64,000 bases of DNA from Pseudogracilibacillus sp037071985 (GTDB taxonomy: Bacteria > Bacillota > Bacilli > Bacillales > Amphibacillaceae), in the NCBI RefSeq assembly GCF_037071985.1, contig NZ_JAXHDF010000008.1, positions 62,001 to 126,000 on the forward strand. Reading direction: 5' to 3'. Every line of letters starts with the position of its first letter. Positions within the stretch are counted from its first letter, which is position 1. The position numbers and the translations under genes were made by a program. Under the pieces are notes generated by a model. The model worked only from the letters and a program-made list of their open reading frames with translations, was not told the DNA's origin and searched no databases. Of this stretch, positions 16,823 to 26,687 are shown one piece after another.

Positions 16823-18175
16823 CTATGCTAATATATGCACAGCTTGGATAAACATGTCCCCTCTTTCTTCAAATGTTTTATATTGATCCCAACTAGCACA
16901 AGCTGGTGATAATAATATAACATCTCCCTTTTCTGAAATATTGTATGCTACCGAAGCAGCCTCCTTCACATCTTCAACTAAACATATTTGTGAAATTCCA
17001 ACTTGCTCAGCAAATTGCTCTAGTTTATTGGCTGTTTCTCCGAATAATACCATTGCTTTTACGTTTGTAATAAATGGTGTTAGACTGTCAAACGAATTTC
17101 CACGATCTAATCCGCCTGCGAGTAAAATAATTGGTTGAGTAAATGATTCTAAGGCTTTCTGTGTAGCTAAAATATTAGTTGCCTTCGAATCATTATAAAA
17201 AAGTCGATCATTAATTTTTTCAACAAATTGCAAGCGATGTTTCACACCACTAAACGTTCGTAAAACATGTTGAATCCCTTCTATTGTTGCACCACTGAGT
17301 AAAGCTACACATACCGCAGCCAAGATATTTTCTAGATTATGTTTACCAACTAAGACTACTTGGTCAAGAGAAAGTACAGGCTTTTCTTTAAAATAAATGA
17401 TCTTGTCCTTTACGTATGCCCCTTCAGGTTGTATTTTACTTACAGAGAAGGGGATTAGCATTGCCTTAGCTTCTTGGACTGCTGCTACTACTGTTTCATC
17501 ATCGATATTATAGACAAGAAAATCTTCTGATGTTTGATTACGAAAAATATTTTTTTTCGCTTCAATATAATTTTCTACCGAGCCGTGATAATCGATATGA
17601 GCTTCATATAGATTCAAGAGCGCAGCAACATGAGGTTTAAAAGATTGTATTCCGAGTAACTGAAACGAAGATAACTCCAATAACAATTTCTCATCATCTT
17701 CTAAATCTTGCGCTACCTCAATCGATGCAACACCTATATTCCCTGCTAGCTTGACTTTTTGATTACTATGATCCAGCATTTCGGAGACCAATGTTGTTGT
17801 CGTTGTCTTACCGTTTGAACCAGTAATACTAATTATCCTATGTTCTTTAGCAAGCAATGAAGCGAGCTCGACTTCAGTTATGATTGGGATGTTTCTTTCA
17901 AGTGCTTCCGCAACAATTATATTATCATAAGGAATTCCTGGATTTTTTACGATCAATTCAATCTCTTCTAAAACAGAAATGGGGTGCGACCCAACTACAA
18001 CTTCCGCACCCTTATCTCTAAGCATTTGAACGTCATCTGCATCTTCCCGTGTATTATAATCATTTACCCGTACATTTATTTCATTGTGAAGCAGGACATT
18101 TGCTGCAGCAGTCCCACTCTTTGCTAATCCTAAAACTAACACATGTTTATATGGAAAATGAGATATTTTTTTCAT
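16823..18175 (-). CDS. murD: UDP-MurNAc-L-alanine:D-glutamate ligase
   Basis: This adds D-Glu to UDP-MurNAc-L-Ala in the cytoplasm. It has 450 residues: an N-terminal UDP-binding Rossmann domain (VLGLAKSGTAAANVLL), the ATP-binding loop GSNGKTTTT near residue 117, and the C-terminal domain (NDSKATN, LLSPACASWDQY). The ATG overlaps the mraY stop by 4 nt, so the two are translationally coupled. A CATACAAT octamer at 16940-16947 within the 3' part fits a Sigma-E -10, but its -35 is poor. Confidence 0.97.
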   Translation of the reverse strand: MKKISHFPYKHVLVLGLAKSGTAAANVLLHNEINVRVNDYNTREDADDVQMLRDKGAEVVVGSHPISVLEEIELIVKNPGIPYDNIIVAEALERNIPIITEVELASLLAKEHRIISITGSNGKTTTTTLVSEMLDHSNQKVKLAGNIGVASIEVAQDLEDDEKLLLELSSFQLLGIQSFKPHVAALLNLYEAHIDYHGSVENYIEAKKNIFRNQTSEDFLVYNIDDETVVAAVQEAKAMLIPFSVSKIQPEGAYVKDKIIYFKEKPVLSLDQVVLVGKHNLENILAAVCVALLSGATIEGIQHVLRTFSGVKHRLQFVEKINDRLFYNDSKATNILATQKALESFTQPIILLAGGLDRGNSFDSLTPFITNVKAMVLFGETANKLEQFAEQVGISQICLVEDVKEAASVAYNISEKGDVILLSPACASWDQYKTFEERGDMFIQAVHILA

Positions 18176-19161
18176 GTTAATGCCACCTCAATAAAAATTC
18201 CAATCGTCGCAAAAATAATTGCAACGAGCCAGAATGTCATTACTACTCTCCATTCTGACCAACCTTTTAATTCATAGTGATGATGTAAGGGACTCATCTT
18301 AAAGACCCTCTTACCAGTAGTTTTAAATGAAATTACTTGAATAATCACTGATAAAGTTTCGATCACAAAAACTCCACCAATAATAACTAAGATTATTTCC
18401 ATTTTCGTTAAAATCGCTACGGCAGCAATAGCACCGCCTAATGCTAATGAACCAGTATCTCCCATAAACACCTTTGCAGGATGCGCATTAAACACTAAAA
18501 AGCCGATTAATGCACCAACAACTGCTAGTGAAAAAATCGTAATAATTTCAAAATGTGGATAATGGTAGGAAGCAATTAAAGCAAATGCTCCAAATGCTAC
18601 TGTTGCTGTACCTGCAAGTAGACCGTCTAACCCATCCGTTAAGTTCACTGCATTTGATGAACCTACTAACATAAAAATGATTAATAATGCATACATCCAA
18701 CCTAGCTCCCATTGAAGATCAGTTCCGGGAACTTTAACATAAGTCGGAAAATCATTTAATCGTAATGTAATATAAAATATAATAGCGATAATCAATTGCC
18801 CTACTAACTTCTGTTTGGAAGTTAATCCTAAATTTCTCTTTAAAGCAACTTTGATAAAGTCATCAAGAAAACCTAGCAGCCCATAGCCAATTAATACAAA
18901 CAACAATAACCAAAATTCAAAACTGGCTGGGACTTCTATAAATTTATACATGAGAATTAAGGCCGTTAGTGTAATACTTATAACAATCATGACTCCGCCC
19001 ATTGTCGGTGTCCCCGATTTTTTCATATGTGACTCTGGTCCTTCTTCTCGTATGCTCTGTCCGAACTTTAACCGTCGTAAAAACGGTATAAAAATTGGAC
19101 AAAGTAGGACGGTAATTAAAAAACTAATCGCTAATGCCATGATCACTACATATAAACTCAT
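18172..19161 (-). CDS. mraY: Phospho-MurNAc-pentapeptide transferase (lipid I synthase)
   Basis: This integral membrane enzyme transfers phospho-MurNAc-pentapeptide to undecaprenyl phosphate. It has 329 residues and ten predicted spans. The motifs visible are GTPTMGG, the catalytic Asp loop NLTDGLDGL, NAHPAKVFMGDTGSLALGG and HHHYELKGW. It overlaps murD by 4 nt and follows murF by 38 nt. The next enzyme, MurG, is not encoded in this cluster. Confidence 0.97.
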   Translation of the reverse strand: MSLYVVIMALAISFLITVLLCPIFIPFLRRLKFGQSIREEGPESHMKKSGTPTMGGVMIVISITLTALILMYKFIEVPASFEFWLLLFVLIGYGLLGFLDDFIKVALKRNLGLTSKQKLVGQLIIAIIFYITLRLNDFPTYVKVPGTDLQWELGWMYALLIIFMLVGSSNAVNLTDGLDGLLAGTATVAFGAFALIASYHYPHFEIITIFSLAVVGALIGFLVFNAHPAKVFMGDTGSLALGGAIAAVAILTKMEIILVIIGGVFVIETLSVIIQVISFKTTGKRVFKMSPLHHHYELKGWSEWRVVMTFWLVAIIFATIGIFIEVALT

Positions 19162-19199
19162 TTGAATTCTGCCCCTCCTTTTTAAATTAACCGTCCAAT

Positions 19200-20555
19200 C
19201 TATTCCAAAATACTTTCAATTATTTCTTCAAATTTCATTCCTCTTGAAGCTTTAAAGAAAAGTAATGTATCAGCATTTAATTCTTTGCTTAATTCATGAG
19301 TTAAATCACTTTTTGTTAAAAAATGCTTACAACGAATAGTAGGATGTTCATTTTTTACAAGAGCCGAAATTTCATTTGCACTCTCTCCAAAAGTATACAC
19401 AAATTGAATCGACTCATCAATTACATCGGCAACCGTCAAATGTAATGTCTTCGCATGCTCTCCTAATTCTAATATATCTCCTAGAACAAGCCCTTTATGC
19501 TTAAAACCGGATAATTGCTTTACTACTTCAATTCCAGCTTTCATTGATGTTGCCGAAGCATTATATGCATCATTGATGATTGTGGCTCCATTTTTCCCTG
19601 TCATTTTTTCAAAACGCATCGTGCTCTGATTAAAAGTTTTGAGTCCTTTTTGGATATTTATTTTGTCATAATCTAAATCTCTAGCAACTGTTATAGCAAA
19701 TGAAGCATTTTTTGCATGATGTGCGCCTAGTAATGGTATTGTAAATTGTTCTCCATTCAAGGAAAAGTCAGTAACGTTATCTTGAACCGAAATATTCGAA
19801 ATAACAACTGTGTTTGTATCAGCCATTCCACAAGAAATAACGTTAGCTTCCGCTTTAATTGTTTCTAGTAATATTTCATCCCCATCAATTAGTAAAATAC
19901 CATCTTCCTTTAAACCATGACGAATTTCTAGCTTAGCTTCAGCAATACCTGAGCGTGAGCCTAAATGTTCGATATGTGACTCTCCGATATTCGTAATTAT
20001 TGCATAATCTGGCATGGCGATATTCGATAGAGTTTTTATCTCACCAAAATCACTCATTCCCATTTCAGTAATTAATATTTCGGTATCTGCCGGCATTTCT
20101 AAAATGGTCAATGGTAATCCAATATGATTATTAAAATTCCCAGCAGTAGCATGTGTTTTACGCTTTGTTTGCAAAACAGATTTTATTAAATCTTTCGTAG
20201 TAGTTTTACCGTTTGAGCCTGTTATCCCAATTACAATTGGATTTACTTTATTTCTATATGCTTTTGCCAAATGTTGTAAAGCTTCGATCGTATCACCAAC
20301 TGTGTAAATGACAAAACCCTCAGGTAAATGATTCGGTATTTCTACTTTTTCATCCCATAAAGCTGCAATTGCTCCATTTTCAATAGCTTGTTGTATAAAC
20401 TTATGTCCGTCAAATGTATTCCCAATAATTGGAACAAATAATGCATTTTCAGTTTTTGTTCTACTATCCGTTATCACTTTTTCAATCGTGAAATTAGTCG
20501 ATATATTTCCTTTTGTTCTAGGAAAAAGTTCTTGTAAATCGTTTAAAGTAAACAC
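19200..20555 (-). CDS. murF: UDP-MurNAc-tripeptide:D-Ala-D-Ala ligase
   Basis: This adds D-Ala-D-Ala to complete the pentapeptide. It has 451 residues, with the ATP loop GSNGKTTTK near residue 110 and the Mur-ligase motifs NDAYNASATSM and LGDILELGEH. The GTG start at 20555 adjoins the murE stop with no gap. In B. subtilis murF lies elsewhere, with ddl; the placement between murE and mraY is the arrangement of many other bacteria. Confidence 0.96.
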   Translation of the reverse strand: MFTLNDLQELFPRTKGNISTNFTIEKVITDSRTKTENALFVPIIGNTFDGHKFIQQAIENGAIAALWDEKVEIPNHLPEGFVIYTVGDTIEALQHLAKAYRNKVNPIVIGITGSNGKTTTKDLIKSVLQTKRKTHATAGNFNNHIGLPLTILEMPADTEILITEMGMSDFGEIKTLSNIAMPDYAIITNIGESHIEHLGSRSGIAEAKLEIRHGLKEDGILLIDGDEILLETIKAEANVISCGMADTNTVVISNISVQDNVTDFSLNGEQFTIPLLGAHHAKNASFAITVARDLDYDKINIQKGLKTFNQSTMRFEKMTGKNGATIINDAYNASATSMKAGIEVVKQLSGFKHKGLVLGDILELGEHAKTLHLTVADVIDESIQFVYTFGESANEISALVKNEHPTIRCKHFLTKSDLTHELSKELNADTLLFFKASRGMKFEEIIESILE

Positions 20556-22025
20556 TTAAATAGTTCCCTTCTGTTTTATAGCCTCACTAGCAATAACACG
20601 ATCATCAAAATCATAACGAACTCCGTTAATTTCTTGATAAGTCTCATGACCTTTACCTGCAATTAGAACAACATCACCCGAATCAGCTAGACTAATTGCA
20701 TAATTAATTGCTTCTTTTCGATTTTCGATAACTGTATAATTTGTATTCGTTAAATCCTTTGTCATATCGTTTAAAATCGCAGTCGGATCTTCTGTACGAG
20801 GGTTATCTGATGTAAAAATAGCTGTATCGCTATATTTTAAAGCAACTTCTGCCATAAGCGGACGTTTGGTACGATCTCGATCTCCCCCTGTGCCAACAAC
20901 CACATATACTTTTCTTTCCGCAAACTCTTTTATTGTCTGTAAAACATTTTCTAAAGAATCTGGGGTATGTGCATAGTCGACTATAACTGCAAAATTTTGC
21001 CCTTCTGTAACTTGTTCAAATCTTCCATCGACCCCTTGAATTTTTTCAAGTGCTGCTTTAATTGTCGATAACGGTATTTTCCGCAACAGAGCTACTGAAG
21101 CTGCAGCTAACATATTATAAATATTAAATGCACCGATTAGCTTACTCGTAATGTCAATATTTCCAAACGGAGTTTTTAATGTAAACGAAGTATGTCGCAA
21201 CTGAATATCAATATTAGTTGCCATAACATCCGACTCATTATCGATTCCATATGTAACTATTGGTTGCGCTGTACTTTGTTTAATTTTCTTACTATGTTTG
21301 TCATCAGCATTTAATACTGCATATTTCTCCTGTTTGTATGAGTTGCCTAATCCAGTAAATAATAATGTTTTTGCTCGCAAGTAATCTTCCATATCGTGAT
21401 GATAATCAAGATGATCCTGACTTAAATTTGTAAAAACAGCAATATCAAAATCTGTCCCATAAACACGTCCAAGATCAAGTGCATGAGACGATACTTCCAT
21501 CATCCCAATATCTACTTTCTCCTCAACCATTCTATTAAAAGTCTGCTGTAGGTGAAGAGCATCTGGAGTTGTATTTTTCACTTGGTACGAATTATCGCCG
21601 ATTTTTATTTGTATCGTACCAATAAGAGCTGTTTTTTTACCATGTTCTTTAAATATTTCTTCAAGTAAATAAGTTATCGTTGTTTTTCCATTAGTGCCTG
21701 TAATCCCAATTAAAGGGAATTTTTCTGTTGGATAGCTGAAATACTTCGCAGCTAAAAGTGCAAGTGCTCTTGTTGTATCTGGTACAACAATAATTATTGC
21801 ATGATTAATATCTAGTTCTTCTTCAGTTACAATAACGGTAGCACCTTTTTCGACCGCTTGTTCAGCAAATATGTGCCCGTCAACTGTAAATCCTTTAATA
21901 CAAATAAAAACATCATTTTGTTTCACTTCTCGATGATCCATTTTAATCCCGTTTATTTTTAGATCGTTTATTTGTTTATTGGATTTATATACTGGTAATG
22001 TTGAAAGAAGTTCTTGTAATTGCAT
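20556..22025 (-). CDS. murE: UDP-MurNAc-tripeptide synthetase, meso-diaminopimelate type
   Basis: This adds the third residue of the stem peptide. It has 489 residues, with the ATP loop GTNGKT at 110-115 and the amino-acid recognition motif DNPR (in TSDNPRTEDP, near residue 405). DNPR indicates meso-diaminopimelate, not lysine, so the cell wall is the direct meso-DAP type of rod-shaped Bacillaceae. It is flanked by spoVD upstream and murF downstream. Confidence 0.97.
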   Translation of the reverse strand: MQLQELLSTLPVYKSNKQINDLKINGIKMDHREVKQNDVFICIKGFTVDGHIFAEQAVEKGATVIVTEEELDINHAIIIVVPDTTRALALLAAKYFSYPTEKFPLIGITGTNGKTTITYLLEEIFKEHGKKTALIGTIQIKIGDNSYQVKNTTPDALHLQQTFNRMVEEKVDIGMMEVSSHALDLGRVYGTDFDIAVFTNLSQDHLDYHHDMEDYLRAKTLLFTGLGNSYKQEKYAVLNADDKHSKKIKQSTAQPIVTYGIDNESDVMATNIDIQLRHTSFTLKTPFGNIDITSKLIGAFNIYNMLAAASVALLRKIPLSTIKAALEKIQGVDGRFEQVTEGQNFAVIVDYAHTPDSLENVLQTIKEFAERKVYVVVGTGGDRDRTKRPLMAEVALKYSDTAIFTSDNPRTEDPTAILNDMTKDLTNTNYTVIENRKEAINYAISLADSGDVVLIAGKGHETYQEINGVRYDFDDRVIASEAIKQKGTI

Positions 22026-22079
22026 TCGTTAATCCCTTCTTCTTATAAAATTTCATAGCGATTTCTATTATAGCAGAAA

Positions 22080-24026
22080 TTAATTATTTTCACGATTTAT
22101 TTTGTTAGATAAATAGACTCTTATTTTAGTACCTTCATCCACTTTAATTCCTGCTTCTGGTGACTGGTCAATTATGACGTCACCTTCCCCTCTTACTTCA
22201 ATGGAGAAGTTAGAAAGATCTTGTAAAACGTCTTCTTTTGTTAAACCGATTAAATCTGGAACTGCCCGCTTTGGCTGTTCGGGCCAAACATACTCTTTAT
22301 CTAAACCATCTTTTCTAATTGGTACATTTAAAGTACGTAAACTGTCACCAATAATTCTTCCAACAATTGGGGCCGCTACAACGCCTCCAAACTGGACCGT
22401 ATTTTTTGGGTTATCTATGGATACCAGCACTACGATCTGTGGATCATCAGCAGGTGCAAAACCAATAAATGATACAATATGATTATTAGTCATATACCGT
22501 CCATCTGGTCCAACTTTCTGTGCGGTACCCGTTTTACCACCCAAACGATACCCATCGACATATGCTGGTCTACCTGTTCCTTGTGCAACTACACTTTCCA
22601 GCCCATATCGCATTTGTTTAGAAGTTGACTCCGATATGACTCTTTCTTTTAAAATTGGTTCCACTGATTGAATAACTTCATTCGTAACCGGATCTATCCA
22701 TTCTTTTGCTATATGGGGTTCATATAAATAACCACCATTTATGGTAGCTGCTACTGCCATCACTTGCTGAATCGGTGTTACGGACACTCCTTGTCCAAAT
22801 GAAGTTGTCGCCAATTCAACTGGACCAACTTGTTCAGGCTTAAATAGAATTCCAGTCCCTTCGCCTTGTAAATCAATTCCTGTTTTAGATCCAAAACCAA
22901 ATTTTCGTATGTAATGGAACAATTTTTTCTCTCCAAGTTTAGATCCTATATGCACAAAACCAGGGTTACAGGAGTTTTGAACAACTTCCAACATCGATTG
23001 ACTTCCATGACCACCTGCTTTCCAACACCTTAACCTTGCCCCTCCGACCATTACATGACCTTTATCATAGAAATGATCGTCCTCAAGATCAATCAGTTGT
23101 TCTTCAAGTGCAGCAGCAAGCGTAATAATCTTGAATGTAGAACCTGGTTCAAATGTACTCCAAATAGGCAGATTACGATCAAATATATGTGTATCAACTT
23201 CTTTATAATTATCAGGGTAAAAATTAGGTCTAGTTGACATTCCTAAAATACCACCTGTTTTTGGATCGACTGCAATTGCAAGAGCACCATCTGGATTATA
23301 TTTTAACTCTGCTAAATCAAGTTCTCTTTCCATAATTGTTTGTACATTTAAATTAATTGTAGTTTTTAAATGCAATCCGTCTTTTGGAGACTTATACACA
23401 TTGGAAGAGTCCTCAATTTGCTTTCCTTTTGCATCTGAATAATATGACAAACTTCCATCTGTACCTTTCAATTGCTCGTCATACTCTAATTCCAAGCCCA
23501 TTAATCCTTGATTATCTATTCCGGTAAAACCAAGGACATGTGATAAATAATTCCCATATGGATAATGTCTTTTAGAATCTTTCGCTAAATAAACGCCATC
23601 AAGGTTAAGTACTTGTAACTTTTCTTCCTGTTCTTCTGAAATTTTTCTTCCTTTTGGATGAATTTCCACACTAGAAGCGTTTTTCGTAACATACTCATAT
23701 GCTTCTTTTTCAGTTAAATCCAAAATAGTAGATAAATGGTTTGCTGTCGATTGCTTATCACTGATTTGTCTCGGAATTAATATAACCGATGGTGCCGAGA
23801 TATTTTTTGTTAACTCATTTCCATTTACGTCAAGAATATTTCCTCTGTCTGCTCGAAAAGTAATATCTCTTAGCCATGATTCAGTTGCCTTATCCGTAAT
23901 GTCTTGTCCAATAACAAATTGAACATAACCTAATCGAATAAGAATAATAACAATAACAACTCCAAATAAGAGGAAAGTAAAAATAATTCTTTTTTTAATT
24001 AGAAAAGTAGATACATGCTTCATCAT
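22080..24026 (-). CDS. spoVD: SpoVD, class B penicillin-binding protein for spore cortex
   Basis: This D,D-transpeptidase crosslinks spore cortex and partners SpoVE. It has 648 residues: an N-terminal anchor (about 14-36), a dimerisation domain, a transpeptidase domain with STFK (S296), SCN and KTGTAQ, and one C-terminal PASTA domain (VPDLIGLTKEDVLQDL). The single PASTA domain and the place after pbpB match B. subtilis SpoVD. The ATG at 24026 has AGGAG 8 nt before; a TTG at 24032 is too close to it. The expected Sigma-E promoter was not clearly found. Confidence 0.95.
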   Translation of the reverse strand: MMKHVSTFLIKKRIIFTFLLFGVVIVIILIRLGYVQFVIGQDITDKATESWLRDITFRADRGNILDVNGNELTKNISAPSVILIPRQISDKQSTANHLSTILDLTEKEAYEYVTKNASSVEIHPKGRKISEEQEEKLQVLNLDGVYLAKDSKRHYPYGNYLSHVLGFTGIDNQGLMGLELEYDEQLKGTDGSLSYYSDAKGKQIEDSSNVYKSPKDGLHLKTTINLNVQTIMERELDLAELKYNPDGALAIAVDPKTGGILGMSTRPNFYPDNYKEVDTHIFDRNLPIWSTFEPGSTFKIITLAAALEEQLIDLEDDHFYDKGHVMVGGARLRCWKAGGHGSQSMLEVVQNSCNPGFVHIGSKLGEKKLFHYIRKFGFGSKTGIDLQGEGTGILFKPEQVGPVELATTSFGQGVSVTPIQQVMAVAATINGGYLYEPHIAKEWIDPVTNEVIQSVEPILKERVISESTSKQMRYGLESVVAQGTGRPAYVDGYRLGGKTGTAQKVGPDGRYMTNNHIVSFIGFAPADDPQIVVLVSIDNPKNTVQFGGVVAAPIVGRIIGDSLRTLNVPIRKDGLDKEYVWPEQPKRAVPDLIGLTKEDVLQDLSNFSIEVRGEGDVIIDQSPEAGIKVDEGTKIRVYLSNKINRENN

Positions 24027-24128
24027 AAACAAATCTCCTTATGTTTATTAGCTTGTATCTACTATATGAATTTTTAATTCAATTAGAACGTTTTTTTACA
24101 CCCGAATACCGATTAATCAAGGCGATCA

Positions 24129-26297
24129 TTACTCTGTTTCCTTATCTATCTTTCCTGAAAATTCAACGTGTAAAGTTGTCTTAGAATCTATTTTTGTTCC
24201 TTCCTTAACTGATTGTTTAGTAGCGAATCCTGTTCCTTCTACAGTGACATTAATATCTAGCAAATTTGCTAGAGTAAATACATCACGTTGGGACCAATCC
24301 GATATATTCGGCATAGTAGGTTGGTCAGTTACAACCATAATCCGTTGATTGGAATAAAAAGCGTCGCCTTCATTAAGATTAACAGCTGTAACTTTTTTTC
24401 CTTTCCCTATAATAGTTACATTTGGTCCTAATGATTCTAAGTCCTTCTTTATTTCTGCAACATCTTTACCGATTATATTTGGGAATTTGACAGTTTCCAC
24501 GTTTTGTTCTTCACTTTCCTTGTCTGGCTCTATATTTAAATAATGTAATCCATTTTCCATTACATTATTAAAGATAAAGGCAACTGGTGCTGAACCAGAC
24601 TCACCCTCAGCTAATTTAGGCTGTTTTACTGAAACATGTATGAGTAACTGTGGATCATCTTTTGGTGCCATTCCTAAAAATGAAAAAACATTGTTATTAT
24701 TCCCTGTTAAATATCCTTTTCCATTCGGATTCGGTATTTGAGCTGTGCCTGTTTTTCCGGCAACAGAATAGTCTGTTAAACGGTAAGGCTTACCTGTTCC
24801 TTCTTTTGAGTTTACAACAGATTCTAATAAATCTAGCATTTGTGCTGCTGTTTCTTTTGAAATTGGCTCCCCAACAATTTTGGGTTCTTTTTCTTCAATT
24901 ACCTTTCCAGTATTTGAATCAACAATCTTTTTAATAACAAAGGGCTGAACCATTTTTCCTTCATTAGCAATTGCGGATGCTGCTTTAATCTGTTGGATTG
25001 GCGTTATCGTGCTTCCTTGTCCAAAGGCTGCACGCAGTTTTTCTGAAGGCCAATTATAAAGAATTTTACCAGCAACTTCATTGGGTAAATCAATACCCGT
25101 TTCTTTATCAAAATCGAATCGTTCTAGATAATCTAAAAAGGTATCTGCCCCCAATTTTTCCCATACTAATTTTGAAGCTGCGACATTTGAAGACCGAAGA
25201 AAGCCTTCATCATATGAGATTGTACCCCAGCCTACTCCTTTATTATGGTCATTGATAGGCTCAATTTTTTCGTTAACAATATATTTTCCTGACCGAAAAA
25301 GTTCATTTCCATTATAAATACCTTCATTAATAGCTGCTGCCCAAGTAAACATTTTTACGGTTGAACCCGGCTCGAATGGAGTAGAAATAACGTCATTATA
25401 CCAATTTTCTACTTGATCAGGGTTGTTAGGATTATAACTTGGACGACTGCTCATTGCTAATATTTCTCCAGTCTTTGGATTCATAACAACTGCTGATATT
25501 CGGTCCGGTTCATATTTTTCGTCGACTTGAGAAAGGACATCCTCTAATAGAGTCTGAATCTTTTGATCGATTGTTAAATATACGTCATTACCATTTTCGG
25601 GATTTTTAACAACTTCACTTGGGTTTAATAGTTTTTTATTAAATTTATCGCGTTGATAATGTAAATAACCATCCGTTCCGCTTAATAATTTATTTTTGGC
25701 ATTTTCAACACCGGTTACACCTTCAATTTCATTCGTTTCTTCATTTTCTTGAGCAAATCCAAGAATATGTGAGGCGAACATTCCATTTGGATAATAGCGT
25801 ATCGCATCTTGGATAAAATAAATCCCTGGCAGATCCAGGTCAGATATATCTTTCATTATTTGCTGAGATAAATTTTTACCTTCCTGACCAAATTCAACTT
25901 GGAACTTGTCGTCAGTTATTCCTTGCTCAATGACTTTTTGTATTTCCTTTTGATTCATATCCAAAAAAGGAGCCAATAATTCTGCAGTATTTTCTGGATC
26001 AACTACATGCTTTGGCTCCTTTTGATTTTTGGAATATTCAGGATCAAGAATCGCGTATAATCGATAAGCTGGCCGATTATATGCTAAAGTCATTCCATTT
26101 TCATCATAAATTTTTCCTCGTTCCGCTTGAAGTACAATGGATGTTTCACGTTTATCCTTCGCCCAATCGGTTAGGGAAACTTCATTTACCTCACCAGTTG
26201 CTTGTATGTAAACAAACCTACCTGAAATTATTAGAAAGAGCAGCATAAATATGATCATCAACAAACTAGCAAAGAAATTTGTCTTCTTGTTTTTCAT
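24129..26297 (-). CDS. pbpB: Penicillin-binding protein 2B, septal transpeptidase
   Basis: This essential class B PBP crosslinks septal peptidoglycan as partner of FtsW. It has 722 residues: an N-terminal anchor (about 8-30), a dimerisation domain, a transpeptidase domain with STVK (S312), SSN and KTGTAQ, and two C-terminal PASTA domains (VKFPNIIGKDVAEIKKDL; MPNISDWSQRDVFTLANLL). FtsL is directly upstream, as expected for the FtsL-DivIC-Pbp2B complex. FtsW is encoded at 55-56 kb. Confidence 0.96.
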   Translation of the reverse strand: MKNKKTNFFASLLMIIFMLLFLIISGRFVYIQATGEVNEVSLTDWAKDKRETSIVLQAERGKIYDENGMTLAYNRPAYRLYAILDPEYSKNQKEPKHVVDPENTAELLAPFLDMNQKEIQKVIEQGITDDKFQVEFGQEGKNLSQQIMKDISDLDLPGIYFIQDAIRYYPNGMFASHILGFAQENEETNEIEGVTGVENAKNKLLSGTDGYLHYQRDKFNKKLLNPSEVVKNPENGNDVYLTIDQKIQTLLEDVLSQVDEKYEPDRISAVVMNPKTGEILAMSSRPSYNPNNPDQVENWYNDVISTPFEPGSTVKMFTWAAAINEGIYNGNELFRSGKYIVNEKIEPINDHNKGVGWGTISYDEGFLRSSNVAASKLVWEKLGADTFLDYLERFDFDKETGIDLPNEVAGKILYNWPSEKLRAAFGQGSTITPIQQIKAASAIANEGKMVQPFVIKKIVDSNTGKVIEEKEPKIVGEPISKETAAQMLDLLESVVNSKEGTGKPYRLTDYSVAGKTGTAQIPNPNGKGYLTGNNNNVFSFLGMAPKDDPQLLIHVSVKQPKLAEGESGSAPVAFIFNNVMENGLHYLNIEPDKESEEQNVETVKFPNIIGKDVAEIKKDLESLGPNVTIIGKGKKVTAVNLNEGDAFYSNQRIMVVTDQPTMPNISDWSQRDVFTLANLLDINVTVEGTGFATKQSVKEGTKIDSKTTLHVEFSGKIDKETE

Positions 26298-26321
26298 TAT
26301 TCTTCATCCTGACTCGCAAAC

Positions 26322-26687
26322 TTAATTTGTTGCTCTTTTCACTTTAGTATTTTGAGTTTTTAATCCATTTTCTTTTGCTATTCCTGTAATTCGTTCTGGT
26401 TTACTTAGCTCTTTTATTTCAAATTGGAGACTTTCATTTTCAACTTGCTTTTTATGAACTTTTTGTTCCAACGTTTGTAAATCACGATTTAATGTATCGG
26501 TTGAAGAAGAGAACGAAACGATGTATATACCTATGCAAATTAAAATTAATCCAAAAAATGCATAAATCATTTTCTCGCCTTTCGTAAGCCAGCCTTTTTT
26601 CTTTACACGAATAACAATTTTTTTCTGTTGTTGTCTCTCGGGTTGTGTGTAGGATTGCTGCCAATTTTTAGCATGATTTGTATTCAT
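26322..26687 (-). CDS. ftsL: FtsL, bitopic divisome protein
   Basis: This is a 121-residue type II membrane protein: basic cytoplasmic tail (1-40), one span (about 41-62), and an extracellular leucine-zipper coiled coil. It pairs with DivIC and DivIB to control septal synthesis. The ATG at 26687 shares one base with the rsmH stop (TAATG), a coupling signal, and GGTGG lies before it; an upstream GTG at 26699 is less likely. Sequence conservation is low, so the call rests on topology and position. Confidence 0.9.
   Translation of the reverse strand: MNTNHAKNWQQSYTQPERQQQKKIVIRVKKKGWLTKGEKMIYAFFGLILICIGIYIVSFSSSTDTLNRDLQTLEQKVHKKQVENESLQFEIKELSKPERITGIAKENGLKTQNTKVKRATN

Noticed and set aside
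16940..16947. CATACAAT in murD as a Sigma-E promoter for spoVE
   Set aside because: The -10 is perfect but no -35 is found and it encodes Ala-Tyr-Asn in murD; several such octamers are expected by chance in this window.
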